Below are positions 28,243-37,691 of a stretch of DNA of 64,000 nucleotides, one piece after another. Each line of letters begins with the position of its first letter. Positions within the stretch are counted from its first letter, which is position 1. The position numbers and the translations under genes were made by a program. The DNA comes from Holophagaceae bacterium (GTDB lineage Bacteria; Acidobacteriota; Holophagae; Holophagales; Holophagaceae): positions 124,001 through 188,000 of the forward strand of contig JADJVL010000008.1 of NCBI GenBank assembly GCA_016710635.1, in the 5' to 3' direction. The notes beneath the pieces were generated by a model. It ran no database searches, was not told where the DNA came from, and worked only from the letters and a program-made list of their open reading frames with translations.

Positions 28243-28449
28243 GCCAGTGGCCCTCAATCAAGGCTTCGCGTCTCCTGGCGGTTTTGTTGAAATTGGGTTG
28301 GCAGGTCAAGCGGCAAACGGGTTCCCACAAAACCCTGACTCGCTGATTGGCCCGATTTTGTTTTCGCATTTCACGATGGCGAAGAGATTGGCCCAAAAAT
28401 GCTGGCCCGCATTTCGAAACACACCGGCCTCACCCTTGGTGACCTGTAG
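28239..28449 (+). pseudogene. hicA: HicA-family mRNA interferase toxin, one frameshift
   Basis: Begins MSQWPSIKASRLLAVLLKLGW, with the HicA fold and the conserved active-site His (TGSHKTL). A stop follows at 28344. In the next frame the sequence continues WPDFVFAFHDGEEIGPKMLARISKHTGLTLGDL to the TAG at 28447, the expected end. An indel around 28339-28343 separates the halves. If real, the toxin is dead and only the antitoxin works; if an error, this is a normal HicBA module. Confidence 0.75.
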
Positions 28450-28665
28450 CCATCGGGTAGGCCTGGATGATCGCTTTCGACCCGGGGCCTCCGCAGATCC
28501 GGACCTGCGTGATGGGCGCATTTCGGCACAGCGCCTTGTCCTGCCCTGGAATCAGGCCGGTGTTCCCGTGAACATCAACGCGTCCGATGCGCGTCCGCCC
28601 AACCGCTCGTAGAATCCGGACACCGCGATGTCCGCGGTCCACCCTCAGTCTCCAGGCCAACCGAC
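28450..28665. other. Non-coding tail after hicBA with diverged repeat
   Basis: The first about 85 bases (TCGGGTAGGCCTGGATGATC, then GCAGATCCGGA) resemble 27801-27890 upstream of hicB in the same orientation. No convincing gene. Such sequence is reminiscent of conserved ends next to group II intron or other mobile DNA, but that is a guess. Confidence 0.35.
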
Positions 28666-29054
28666 ATGCGCCCCACATCCCTCCCTCCTCCTCCTCCCTG
28701 CCCTCCTCGCCACCCTCGCCTGCGCGTCCCCGACCCGGACGCGGCGGCGCTGTCCTGGCTTCCCGGGAGCCCAACAGCTTCCCCGGGCCTGGCTGGAAGG
28801 GGTCGGTGGTGGTGGAGCAGGAGGACGGGAAGCTGTTCGCGGATTGCGGGGAGGGGTCGCCGGGGGCGTCGCGGGAGGTTTGCCGGCGGTGGAAGCAGTT
28901 GAAGAGTCTTCGAATGCCCGGGGACGAGGTCTGGTACTGGGAGAGCCCGCGCAATGTGCGGGGCGACTTCGCTCTGGGCTACTGCCTGCGCCGCGGCGAG
29001 ACCATCGTCTTCGTCGCCCCCGTCACCGCCCCCCGCGTGACCGCCATCGAGTAA
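28666..29054 (+). pseudogene. Possible lipoprotein gene with frameshift(s)
   Basis: From ATG 28666 the frame quickly becomes a Pro run; one base away it reads SLLLLPALLATLACASP, a lipoprotein signal. The C-terminal 75 residues are in a third frame (GSVVVEQEDGKLFADCGEG to VTAIE, stop at 29052-29054). Joined, this would be a short lipoprotein of about 130 residues. No family recognised. Confidence 0.35.
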
Positions 29055-29057
29055 AGC

Positions 29058-30933
29058 TCAGGCCGGGGCATCGCCCGCGGCCGGTTCCGCCCCTCCCTCC
29101 GGCTTGCCGTGCAGCAGCTCCACCACCGCCTGGTTCAGCCGCTGGCGCGTCTCGTGGCGCTCGTGGGCGCGGGTGATGTAGCGGGCGTGGATCTCTCACC
29201 CCAGCGCCGTCGGCACGATCTGGATGCCCGGCACCGCGGAAAAGGCCTTCACCCGGTAGCGCGTGGTGGCCTGCTGCCACTCCGCCTCCGCCCGGCGGGC
29301 ATTGGCGTCCGTCTCCTCCTCCACCAGGCGCCGCACCCCCGCCAGCACCGGATAGGGATCCTGCCCCGGCGGGATGAGCAGCGTCAGCTCGTCCCACATC
29401 CACTGCCCCGTGGTCGTGAAATTGAAGTAGTGGCCGTCGATGGCGAAGCTGTTCACGAAGGCCACCCGGCGCCCCGTGGGATGGCCCGCATCGTTCCAGC
29501 TCCCGGTCTCCAGCAGCACCGTGCGCAGCAGACCGATCTCCACCACCTCCCCGCCCACGCCCTTGATCTCCACCCAGTCGCCCACATGGATGCCATTGCG
29601 GCCCATGAGCAGGAACCAGCCGAAGAAGGCGACGATGAAATCCTTCAGGGCCACCGTCAGGCCCGCCCCGGCGAGGCCCAGGATGGTGGTCGCCTGCCCC
29701 GGCGCCCCGAAGAGCAGGAAGCCGATGACCAGCAGGCCCAGCACCTGCACCGCCACCTTCAGCACCGTGCGCACCGCCCGGGCCCGGCGCAGGTCCTCGT
29801 CGTCGTCCTGGGGCCGGTGCTCCAGCGCGAAACCCGCCAGGAAGACGCCCCCCAGCACCAGCAGGATCCAGAAGGCCTTGCCCAGCAGCCCGTGCAGGGC
29901 CAGCCGGGCCTGGGCCTCCACCCGATCGCCCCAGGCCCCGTAGACCTGGGCCTGGTCCCGGGCGTCCTGGGCCCGCTTCGTGAAGCCCGTGAGGACCCGC
30001 TGCCGGCGCACCTTCCGCTTCAGGTCGTCCATCTGCTTTTGCGCAGCGGATTTCGGAGCAGCGTCACCTTCGGCGCTGCCTCCGCCTTCGGTGCCGCCTC
30101 GGCCCCCGCCTGCGCCGCCGCCTCCCGCCGCGCCGCTTCCCGCTCCGCCAGCCGCTTCAGGAAGGCCGCGCGCTCCTCCAGCAGCCACGGCCCCCGGGCC
30201 TGGGCCGCGCGTTCCGCCTCCGCCAATTTCAACGCCTTGCGGTGCAGCAGGCTCCAGCTCCGGTAGCGCGCCACCAGGCTGCCCGCCTGCACCTGGAAGG
30301 GCAGCGCCAGGGGCGTCTCGTGCTCGGCCTGCACCTGCTCCGCCGCCTTGTGGGCCTCGATGAGGCGCTGGATGCTGGCCTGGGGATCCAGCCCCGCCTT
30401 CTCCAGGTCCGCCTCCGCGTCCTCCAGTTCGTCCTTGGCCAGGTCCACCTGGGCCTTCTGCACGGTGATGCGGTCCTCAAGGTCCGCCCGCGCCGCCTCC
30501 CGCGCCTTCGCGAGCTCCGCCTCCAGGGCCGCCAGGGCCGCCTGCTCGGTGCGCAGGGAGGCCTCCGCCTGGGCCTTGGCGGTGAAGAGGCCCTGGGTCT
30601 CCGGCGTGGGCGTAGGGGGCCGGTCCACCGCCCGGCGCAGCACGTCCGCGAAGGCGATGTCCACCTCGTGGTTCGCCAGCTGCACCGCCTGGAGGGCGAA
30701 GGCCTGCTCCTCCGCCGCCATGGGCAGGGCCGCCAGGGCCTTGGCGGTCTGGATGGGCGTCTCGTCCACCAGCAGGGGCCGCCGCCGGCCCTTTGGCCCG
30801 GGGCCTGGGCCTTCCCGGGATCCACCTGCACCGGCGCCGCCACCGGCAGCTCCCGGGTGCGCAGCCATCCCGCCGCCGTCGCCCCCGCCAGGAGCAGGAG
30901 GAGGCCGGCACTGATCCAGCGGGAGGGCTTCAT
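29058..30933 (-). pseudogene. Mechanosensitive ion channel (MscS) family protein, interrupted
   Basis: About 624 residues when joined. Exported start (MKPSRWISAGLLLLLAGATAAGW at 30933), a coiled-coil periplasmic domain, then membrane helices and the MscS core (FLLFGAPGQATTILGLAGAGLTVALKDFI, MGRNGIHVGDWVEIKGVGGEVVEIG). Lesions: a missing base near 30800 (QAPG/KGRRRPLLVDE), another near 30065 (EAAPK/AAPKSAAQKQMDDL), and an in-frame TGA at 29196 after VPTALG, beyond which EIHARYITRAHERHETRQRL continues in the same frame. The C-terminal segment is well preserved, so errors are likely. Confidence 0.7.
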
Positions 30934-31006
30934 CGCCTTCAGAGGACCATGAAGGCGCGGCGGGGGACAAGGCGGCGAGGGTTCAGGCGCCAAGGCGCCG
31001 GGCTTC

Positions 31007-33562
31007 TCAGCCCTGCTCGAAGTCCGGGAAGTTGTTGCGGATGCAGTTCGGGCAGATGCCGTGGGTGAAGTTCGCCTCGGAATGCTCGGAGATGTAGTTC
31101 TCCAGAGGCGTCCAGGCCCCGCCGTCATCCCGGATCATCTTGCAGTTCGCGCAGATGGGCAGCAGGCCCGAGAGCTGGTGCACATGGGCCAGGGCGGTGG
31201 AGAGCTCCTCGTTCCGGGTGCGGAGCTCCTCGGTCTGGGCTTTGACCTGGGCCGCCAGGGCGGCCCGGCTCTGGGCCAGGGCGGCCACCCGCAGGCGGAC
31301 CAGCCCCAGCAGCAGGCCCAGCCCCGCCAGGCCTTCCAGGGCGAGGCACCACCAGCTCTTCCACCACGGGGACCGGATGACGAAGTCCAGCCCCGCCGCC
31401 GGGCCGAACTCGCCGGTGCCCTGGGCGGCGCGGACCTCGAAGCGGTAGTTCCCGCTGGGCAGCGCCGGGTAGCGCGGCGCCCGGTGTTCGAGGTCCCGCC
31501 ACATGTCCTCAAAGCCCACGAGCCGCACCTGGAAGCGGAGATCCCGCTCGTTCAGGTAGGCGGGCGCCGCGATCTTCAGCGCCACCGTGTTGTCCCGGTA
31601 GGGCACCGCGTCCAGAACGGCGAAGGGTGGATCCAGCGGGTGGCTCCCGAACTGGGCCTGCATCACCTGCGCCCGGGGCGGCGGCGGGGGCGCGTCGGAA
31701 GGACTGGTGTCCACCCGCACCAGGCCTCCGGAAGTGCCCACCCAGACCCGGCCCTCCTCCAGGAAGAGCGCGTGGATGGAGCAGTCCTCGTCGATCATCC
31801 CTTCGTTGCGCCCGAAGTGCAGGCCCGAGTCCAGCTGGTCCAGGCCCTGGTCCGTGCTCACCCAGACCTTGCCGTGGCGGTCCACCTGCACGGCGTAGTT
31901 GAGATCCGAGCGGAGGCCCGTGCGGACGCTCCGCTGCTCCAGCACCGTGAGCCGGTCCCCGTCCAGGCGCACCCGGGTGAGGCCCTGGGGCTCCTGGTAG
32001 TGGAGCCAGGCGGTGCCGTCCGGCAGGAAGGCCATGCCCCGCACCGTGTGGGGCCGCAGGCCGTCCTTGTCCGTGAAGAGCCGCCACTGGCCCGGGGCCA
32101 CACGGACCAGCAGGCCGGCGGTGGTGCCGACCCAGAGCCGGCCCCGGGCGTCCTCCCGGATCTGGAAGGCCCCCAGGCCCTTGGCCTGGATGAAGTCCGG
32201 ACCCACCTCCGGCACCAGCTGCAAGGCCTTGGGATCCCACCGCAGCAGCCCCCGGCGGCTGTGCCCCAGCCAGAGCTGGCCCGCGGAATCCTCCATGACG
32301 CTGTTGAGGATCAGGCCCAGGTCCCCCAGGGGCGGCTGCTCGGCCCGGGTCTGCCCGGGACGGAGCCACAGGGCGGAGCCGATGGTGCTGACCATCCACA
32401 GGATGCCCCGGCCATCTTCCGCCAGGGCCTTGATGCGCCGGCCCTCGGTGCCGGGGATCCGCACCAGGCCTTCCCCTTCGAGGCGGGCGGCCCCGTCGTC
32501 GGTGCCCACCAGCAGGGCGCCGGACCGGGCCCGGCCGATGGCCCACACCATCTCGCCGGACGCGCCCTTGGTGAGGGTGTAGTTCCAGACCCGGCCGCCG
32601 CCCTGGAGGCGCGCCACCGTGGGCCCCAGAACCCAGAGGGTGCCGTCCCGGTCCCGGAAGAGGGCGCGCACCCAGCGGAAGGGCAGCCCCTGCTCCCGGT
32701 CCAGGCCCTCGGCAAGGTCCCCGGCCAGGTGCAGGGCCCCGTTCTGGGTGGGCAGCCAGAGGGAGCCGTCGCCGTCCACGAAGGGCGTGCTGTTGGGGGA
32801 AAGGCTCCCGGGCAGCAGCTTCGACCGGTCCAGGAAGCGGGCGCCACCGGGCTCCTTCATCACCAGGGTCCGGCCCGCGCCGGCCCACAGCCGCCCCTGG
32901 CCATCCTCGGCCACCAGGGTCGGCATCCCCGGCGGCAGGCCGTCGGCGGCGCCCCAGGTCCGCGCGGTGCCATCGGGCTGGTAGGCCCGGATCCCACCGG
33001 CCACCGCCAGGTACATGGCGCCGCTCGCCCGTCCCGCCGCCAGGGCGCCGGTGGCCTCCTCGCGGCCCCAGGGCAGGGCTTCGAAGTCCAGGCCCTCCCG
33101 CTGCCGGTAGAGCCCCGCCGCCGTCACCAGCCAGAGGCGGCCCTGCCCATCGAGAACCATCTGGCTCGCCGGCGCCTGGGAGAGCTGGCCACCGAGCCGG
33201 GCCGGCTCGAAGCGCCCATCCCGGAATCGCACCAGGCCCCGCTGGGTGCCCAGCCAGAGCCCGTCCTGGGGATCCGGCAGCAGGGCGCCGACATACGCGG
33301 AAGGCAGCCCCTGCTCCGTCGTCCAGCGGCGGCACTGGCCGCGGTTGTAGCGCACCAGCCCGCCCTCGGTCCCGAACCAGATGAAGCCCGCCTTGTCCTG
33401 GGTGATGGCGATGGGCCCGCCGGGGGGCAGGCCGTCATCGGGACCCAGCACCACGAAGGGACGCTGGCCCTGGTAGGGGAGCGCCGGCGCCGCAGGAGTC
33501 TGCGCCATCGCCCCCGCCGGCCACAGGAACCCCAGCGCCCACAGCACGGCCTTCATGGTCAC
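31007..33562 (-). CDS. Exported two-component-regulator propeller protein with Cys-rich C-terminal module
   Basis: 851 residues. The GTG at 33562 has GGGAG five bases upstream; ATG 33556 is the alternative. Signal peptide, then about 14 propeller repeats (WFGTEGGLVRYN, LWLGTQRGLVRFRDG), a Y_Y_Y domain (about residues 640-725), one membrane helix and a coiled coil. There is no kinase, GGDEF or HTH. It ends with LPICANCKMIRDD and HGICPNC, a four-Cys module seen at the ends of some PAS/receiver proteins. It probably senses a ligand in the periplasm and signals through a partner. Confidence 0.85.
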   Translation of the reverse strand: MTMKAVLWALGFLWPAGAMAQTPAAPALPYQGQRPFVVLGPDDGLPPGGPIAITQDKAGFIWFGTEGGLVRYNRGQCRRWTTEQGLPSAYVGALLPDPQDGLWLGTQRGLVRFRDGRFEPARLGGQLSQAPASQMVLDGQGRLWLVTAAGLYRQREGLDFEALPWGREEATGALAAGRASGAMYLAVAGGIRAYQPDGTARTWGAADGLPPGMPTLVAEDGQGRLWAGAGRTLVMKEPGGARFLDRSKLLPGSLSPNSTPFVDGDGSLWLPTQNGALHLAGDLAEGLDREQGLPFRWVRALFRDRDGTLWVLGPTVARLQGGGRVWNYTLTKGASGEMVWAIGRARSGALLVGTDDGAARLEGEGLVRIPGTEGRRIKALAEDGRGILWMVSTIGSALWLRPGQTRAEQPPLGDLGLILNSVMEDSAGQLWLGHSRRGLLRWDPKALQLVPEVGPDFIQAKGLGAFQIREDARGRLWVGTTAGLLVRVAPGQWRLFTDKDGLRPHTVRGMAFLPDGTAWLHYQEPQGLTRVRLDGDRLTVLEQRSVRTGLRSDLNYAVQVDRHGKVWVSTDQGLDQLDSGLHFGRNEGMIDEDCSIHALFLEEGRVWVGTSGGLVRVDTSPSDAPPPPPRAQVMQAQFGSHPLDPPFAVLDAVPYRDNTVALKIAAPAYLNERDLRFQVRLVGFEDMWRDLEHRAPRYPALPSGNYRFEVRAAQGTGEFGPAAGLDFVIRSPWWKSWWCLALEGLAGLGLLLGLVRLRVAALAQSRAALAAQVKAQTEELRTRNEELSTALAHVHQLSGLLPICANCKMIRDDGGAWTPLENYISEHSEANFTHGICPNCIRNNFPDFEQG

Positions 33563-33661
33563 CGGCGCTCCCTGTCCTGGATGGATGACCAGGAGTATCG
33601 GCGCAGATGGCCCGAAGGTGAACCGGGGAATGAAGACCCGGCGGACTCGGGCGGCCGGTGT

Positions 33662-33906
33662 CTAGAATCCCCAGGCCTTCAGCCGCGGTTCCGCCCAGCC
33701 CTTCCAGCCGCCGGGGAGCTTGCCGCCGCATTCGCAGTGCCCCGCCCCTGCGGCGACGGTCAGGTCCGGATGCGGGCGCGGTCCGTCTCCGTCCGCGCCG
33801 GCATCGAGCCTTTCAGCAGATGGTCCGGCAGCAGGAAGCCCAGCAGCAGGTTCGCCGCGGCCCACAGGAGCAGGGCGGCGAAGAACAGACGGACCAGGAG
33901 GCGCAT
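33662..33906 (-). pseudogene. Small membrane-anchored protein, apparently frameshifted
   Basis: ATG 33906 opens MRLLVRLFFAALLLWAAANLLLGFLLPDHLLK, a membrane anchor, but this frame ends at about 33760. The neighbouring frame runs to 33662 with GHCECGGKLPGGWKGWAEP. The combined 245 bases are not a multiple of three. Function unknown; it may also be two spurious ORFs. Confidence 0.35.
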
Positions 33907-34171
33907 GCTGGACCTACGGCGCAACGGTGATCCGGGTTAGATTCCGGGTCCGGCCCTCCGCGGCCCATGAGTGCGAAGCCCCCGCTAGGTGTGGCCTGCG
34001 TCACGGAGAAGCCCGGCGCCGGAGCGCAGCGCGGGGGGCAAAGCCCGGATCCGGCTACAGCCTCGCCGGGAATCCCGGGTGTGGCGATTCTCGGCATCCA
34101 GGCGCGAACCATCCTGCGCGAATTCGATTGGAGCGCAGGCCTGCTGTGCTCATGGACACATCGCATCTGAT

Positions 34172-34196
34172 ATAGGAAGTTTCCGATTCATATACT
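34172..34196 (+). promoter_or_regulatory. Putative promoter and operator dyad for the redox operon
   Basis: The 309-base gap 33907-34215 holds no gene. TATACT at 34191-34196 is a good -10. Just upstream lies a dyad ATAGGAAGTTTCCGAT (34172-34187), symmetric except one pair and its centre, placed where a regulator could cover the spacer. AAGGGGGAACCC precedes the ATG at 34216. No clear -35 hexamer is present, which suits an activator-dependent promoter. Confidence 0.4.
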
Positions 34197-34215
34197 CCGG
34201 TTCAAGGGGGAACCC

Positions 34216-34992
34216 ATGACCGTGGGAATCCTGTTTGACATGACGAAGTGCATCGGATGCGGGGCCTGCGCGGACGCGTGCAAGGAGCAGAACAAGCTCC
34301 CGGGCCCGGTGGAGGAGGTGACGACGGCCTACACCTGGACGACGGTGGAGGCCCGCGAGGGCCAGTACGTGCGCCACCTCTGCATGCACTGCCTCGTGCC
34401 GACCTGCGCCTCCGTGTGTCCGGTGGCCGCCCTCCACAAGACCCCCGAGGGGCCGGTGGTCTACGACGCCGACAAGTGCATGGGCTGCCGCTACTGCATG
34501 ATGGCCTGCCCCTTCGATGTGCCGAAGTACCAGTGGGACCGGGCGATCCCCATCATCGGCAAGTGCATCATGTGCACTAGCCGCGTGAAGCAGGGCGAGG
34601 CCACCGCCTGCGCCACCGCCTGCCCCGCGGAGGCCACCGTGTTCGGCAGCCGCGCCGACATGCTGAAGGAGGCCAAGGAACGGATCCGGAAGGAGCCCGA
34701 CAAGTACATCGACCATGTGTACGGCCTCAAGGAGGCCGGCGGCACCGGCGTCCTGATGATCTCCGGCGTGCCCTTCGAGAAGATGGGCCTGAAGGCGAAG
34801 CTGACGGACGAGCCCCCGGCCATGCGCACCTGGCAGGTGCTCTCCAACATTCCGGACTTCGTCGCCGTGTGGGGCGTCTTCCTCTACGGCGTCCACTGGA
34901 TCACCGCCCGCCGGGACACGGTGGCGCACCACGAGGCGGCCCGGAAGGGCCCGGACACCATCGACACCACGCACACCGGGAGGCCGTCATGA
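34216..34992 (+). CDS. Ferredoxin-type 4Fe-4S subunit of a membrane oxidoreductase (HybA/DmsB type)
   Basis: 258 residues. Cys motifs for four clusters: CIGCGACADAC (12-22), CMHCLVPTCASVC (about 56-68), CMGCRYCMMAC (about 88-98) and CIMCTSRV with CATAC (about 117-136). A hydrophobic C-terminal stretch (FVAVWGVFLYGVHWI) resembles the membrane tail of HybA. There is no Tat signal, so it may face the cytoplasm or be carried by a partner. The stop overlaps the next gene (ATGA). No catalytic molybdopterin or multiheme subunit is adjacent. Confidence 0.88.
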   Translation: MTVGILFDMTKCIGCGACADACKEQNKLPGPVEEVTTAYTWTTVEAREGQYVRHLCMHCLVPTCASVCPVAALHKTPEGPVVYDADKCMGCRYCMMACPFDVPKYQWDRAIPIIGKCIMCTSRVKQGEATACATACPAEATVFGSRADMLKEAKERIRKEPDKYIDHVYGLKEAGGTGVLMISGVPFEKMGLKAKLTDEPPAMRTWQVLSNIPDFVAVWGVFLYGVHWITARRDTVAHHEAARKGPDTIDTTHTGRPS

Positions 34993-36152
34993 ACAGCACC
35001 GCCACGCTTCCCGCGGGCCGCTTCCGCCTCGGCTTCTGGACCACGGTCTTCGCCCTGCTCACCATCCCCTTCCTGGCCATCACCTTCCTGCGCTTCTCCA
35101 AGGGCCTCGGCGCCGTCACGAACCTGAGCGACAAGTTCCCCTGGGGCCTCTGGATCGGCTTCGACCTGCTCTGCGGCGTGGGCCTCGCCGCCGGCGCCTT
35201 CACCCTCACCGCCGTGGTCCACCTCTTCAACCTGAAGAGGTTCGAGCCCATCGTCCGGCCCACCATCCTCACGGGCTTCCTGGGCTACATCTTCGTCATC
35301 CTCGCCCTCATGTTCGACCTGGGCCAGCCCTGGCGCATCTGGCACACGATCATCTACTGGAACCCCCACTCCGTCATGTTCGAGGTGGGGTGGTGCGTGA
35401 TGCTCTACACGACCGTGCTCTCCCTGGAGTTCGCGCCGGTGGTCCTGGAACGCTTCGGCTTCCATGCGCCCGTCCGCATGATCCACCGCCTCATCACGCC
35501 CCTGGTCATCGCCGGCGTGATCCTCTCCACCCTGCACCAATCGTCCCTGGGCACCCTCTACCTCATCGTGCCCTCCAAGCTCCATCCCCTGTGGTACTCC
35601 CAGCTCCTGCCGCTCTTCTTCTACATTTCGGCCATCGGCGCGGGCATCGGGATGGTGATCCTCGAAAGCTACATGAGCAAGCGGGCCTTCGGGCGTCACC
35701 TGGAGATGGACCTGCTGGAGCCGCTGGCCCGGGCCATGGTGGTCGCGCTCGGGATCTACGGCCTGATGCGGATCCAGGTGATCGTCCGGAACGGCTCCTA
35801 CGCCGACGTCCTGAACCTGACCTATGAAGGCAAGATGTTCCTTCTCGAATTCGTGCTGGGGGTCCTCCTCCCGGTAGGCCTGCTGGCCTTCCGGAAGCTC
35901 CGCACCAGTCCCACCTGGCTGGTGGTGGGCGCCTTCTCCGCGGTACTGGGCTTCGTGGTGAACCGCCTCAATGTGAGCGTCACCGGCATGGAGCGGGCCT
36001 CGGGCATCCGCTACGTCCCTTCCGTCATGGAAGTGATCGTGTCCGTCACCCTGATCGGCATCGGCATGGCCGCCTTCGCCCTGGCGGTGCGCTACCTGAA
36101 GATCTTCCCCGAAGAGAAGCCTGCCGAAGAGCCTGAGCCCGAAGGGAGCTGA
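34989..36152 (+). CDS. NrfD/HybB-type quinone-interacting integral membrane subunit
   Basis: 387 residues with about ten membrane helices (from FWTTVFALLTIPFLAITF onward). The pattern FPWGLWIGFDLLCGVGLAAGAF and the later LSTLHQSSLGTLYLI match NrfD/HybB (PsrC) proteins, which exchange electrons with menaquinone without heme. The start overlaps the iron-sulfur gene; the kinase follows after 3 bases. Together they form the electron-transfer core of the operon. Confidence 0.9.
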   Translation: MNSTATLPAGRFRLGFWTTVFALLTIPFLAITFLRFSKGLGAVTNLSDKFPWGLWIGFDLLCGVGLAAGAFTLTAVVHLFNLKRFEPIVRPTILTGFLGYIFVILALMFDLGQPWRIWHTIIYWNPHSVMFEVGWCVMLYTTVLSLEFAPVVLERFGFHAPVRMIHRLITPLVIAGVILSTLHQSSLGTLYLIVPSKLHPLWYSQLLPLFFYISAIGAGIGMVILESYMSKRAFGRHLEMDLLEPLARAMVVALGIYGLMRIQVIVRNGSYADVLNLTYEGKMFLLEFVLGVLLPVGLLAFRKLRTSPTWLVVGAFSAVLGFVVNRLNVSVTGMERASGIRYVPSVMEVIVSVTLIGIGMAAFALAVRYLKIFPEEKPAEEPEPEGS

Positions 36153-36155
36153 GCC

Positions 36156-37691
36156 TTGCCCACCCGCATCGGAACGCGACTGATCCTCGGCGCCGGCCTC
36201 GTGACGGCGTCGGTGATCGGCGTGATGTCGGTGGTGATCGTGAACACCCACACCGCCCAGCTCGTCTCCGAGCGCACCCGCAGCGCCAACCAGCTCAGCG
36301 AGACCATCAAGAGCAGCACCCACTTCGACATGCTCGAGAACCGGCGGGAAAACCTCCACCGCCAGATCCGGGCCATCGGGGAGCTGCAGTCGGAAGGCAT
36401 CCGCAAGGTCCGCCTCTTCAACAAGGAGGGCCGGATCATGTTCTCGTCCGCCAAGGACGAGATCGGGACGGCCCTGGACACCCGCGGGGAGGCCTGCTTC
36501 GCCTGCCACACGGAGGGCCGGCCCCTGGAGAAGCTGGACATCACGGCCCGGGCCCGCTTCTTCCCGGCGGAGGACGGCACCCGCATGTTGGGGATCATCA
36601 ACCCGATCCCCAACCAGCCCTCCTGCTACACCGCGGCCTGCCACGCCCACAGCCCCAAGCAGAGCATCCTCGGGGTCCTCGACGTGAACGTCTCCATGGC
36701 GGAGGCGGATGCGGAGATCGCCCGCAGCCGCAGCGTCATGGCCCTCCTCGCGGGCCTCGCCATCCTGCTGAGCAGCCTCATGCTCTGGTGGCTCAACCGC
36801 CGCCTCGTGGCGCGGCCCGTGGCGGCGCTGGTGGCGGGCACCCGCCGGGTGGCGGCGGGCGACCTGGGCACGACCATCGAGGTGTCCGGCCACCACGAGC
36901 TCGGGGACCTGGCGAAGGCCTTCAACGACATGACCCGCCGTCTGGCGGACGTCCAGCGCCAGCTCACCCAGGCCGACAAGCTGGCCTCCGTGGGACGGCT
37001 GGCGGCGGGCCTCGCCCACGAGATCAACAATCCCCTCACCGGCGTCCTCAGCTACGCCTCCCTCCTGAAGAAGCGCTTCGAGGCGGATCCCGCCGCGGCG
37101 GAGGACCTGGAGGTGATCATCCGCGAGACCAAGCGCTGCCGGCTGATCCTGCGGGAGCTGCTGGACTTCGCGCGGCCGACGCCGCCCACCCGCAAGCCCA
37201 CGGACCTGAACGAGGTGGTGCGCCACGCGGTGGCCGTGGTGATCAACCAGCTCAGCCTCAGCCACGTGAAGCTCGCCCTCGACCTCGCCGAGGACCTGCC
37301 CGAGGCCTCCGCGGACGCCAACCAGATCCAGCAGGTGGTGGTGAACCTGCTGCTCAACGCCGCCGACGCCATCGGCCCGGAAGGTGGCGAGATCCGCCTG
37401 CTGTCCCGGCCCGGCGCCGACCGCGCCACCGTGGACCTCGTCGTGGAGGACAGCGGCCACGGCATTCCCCCGGAGCACCTGCCCCACCTCTTCGATCCCT
37501 TTTTCAGCACCAAGGGCACCCGCGGCACCGGCCTCGGCCTCGCGGTGACCTGGGGGATCGTGGAAGGCCACGGCGGCACCATCGCAGTCGAGAGCCAGCC
37601 CGGCCAGGGCGCGCGCTTCACCGTCCACCTTCCCCTCGCGGCCCCTTCCCCAGGGCCAGGTCCCGCTTCTTCCACGGAGGTCCAACCATGA
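36156..37691 (+). CDS. Sensor histidine kinase with c-type heme motifs in its sensor domain
   Basis: 511 residues from TTG 36156 (GGGAG seven bases upstream). Helix 1 at about 8-30; extracytoplasmic sensor about 31-190; helix 2 about 191-215; HAMP; HisKA with the phosphoacceptor in LAAGLAHEINNPL; HATPase with N and G boxes (NLLLNAADAIG, GTGLGLAV). The sensor contains CFACH (114-118) and CYTAACH (157-163), CX2CH and CX4CH heme-attachment patterns. It should respond to redox state or to a gas/electron acceptor. It overlaps the next gene by ATGA. Confidence 0.9.
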   Translation: MPTRIGTRLILGAGLVTASVIGVMSVVIVNTHTAQLVSERTRSANQLSETIKSSTHFDMLENRRENLHRQIRAIGELQSEGIRKVRLFNKEGRIMFSSAKDEIGTALDTRGEACFACHTEGRPLEKLDITARARFFPAEDGTRMLGIINPIPNQPSCYTAACHAHSPKQSILGVLDVNVSMAEADAEIARSRSVMALLAGLAILLSSLMLWWLNRRLVARPVAALVAGTRRVAAGDLGTTIEVSGHHELGDLAKAFNDMTRRLADVQRQLTQADKLASVGRLAAGLAHEINNPLTGVLSYASLLKKRFEADPAAAEDLEVIIRETKRCRLILRELLDFARPTPPTRKPTDLNEVVRHAVAVVINQLSLSHVKLALDLAEDLPEASADANQIQQVVVNLLLNAADAIGPEGGEIRLLSRPGADRATVDLVVEDSGHGIPPEHLPHLFDPFFSTKGTRGTGLGLAVTWGIVEGHGGTIAVESQPGQGARFTVHLPLAAPSPGPGPASSTEVQP

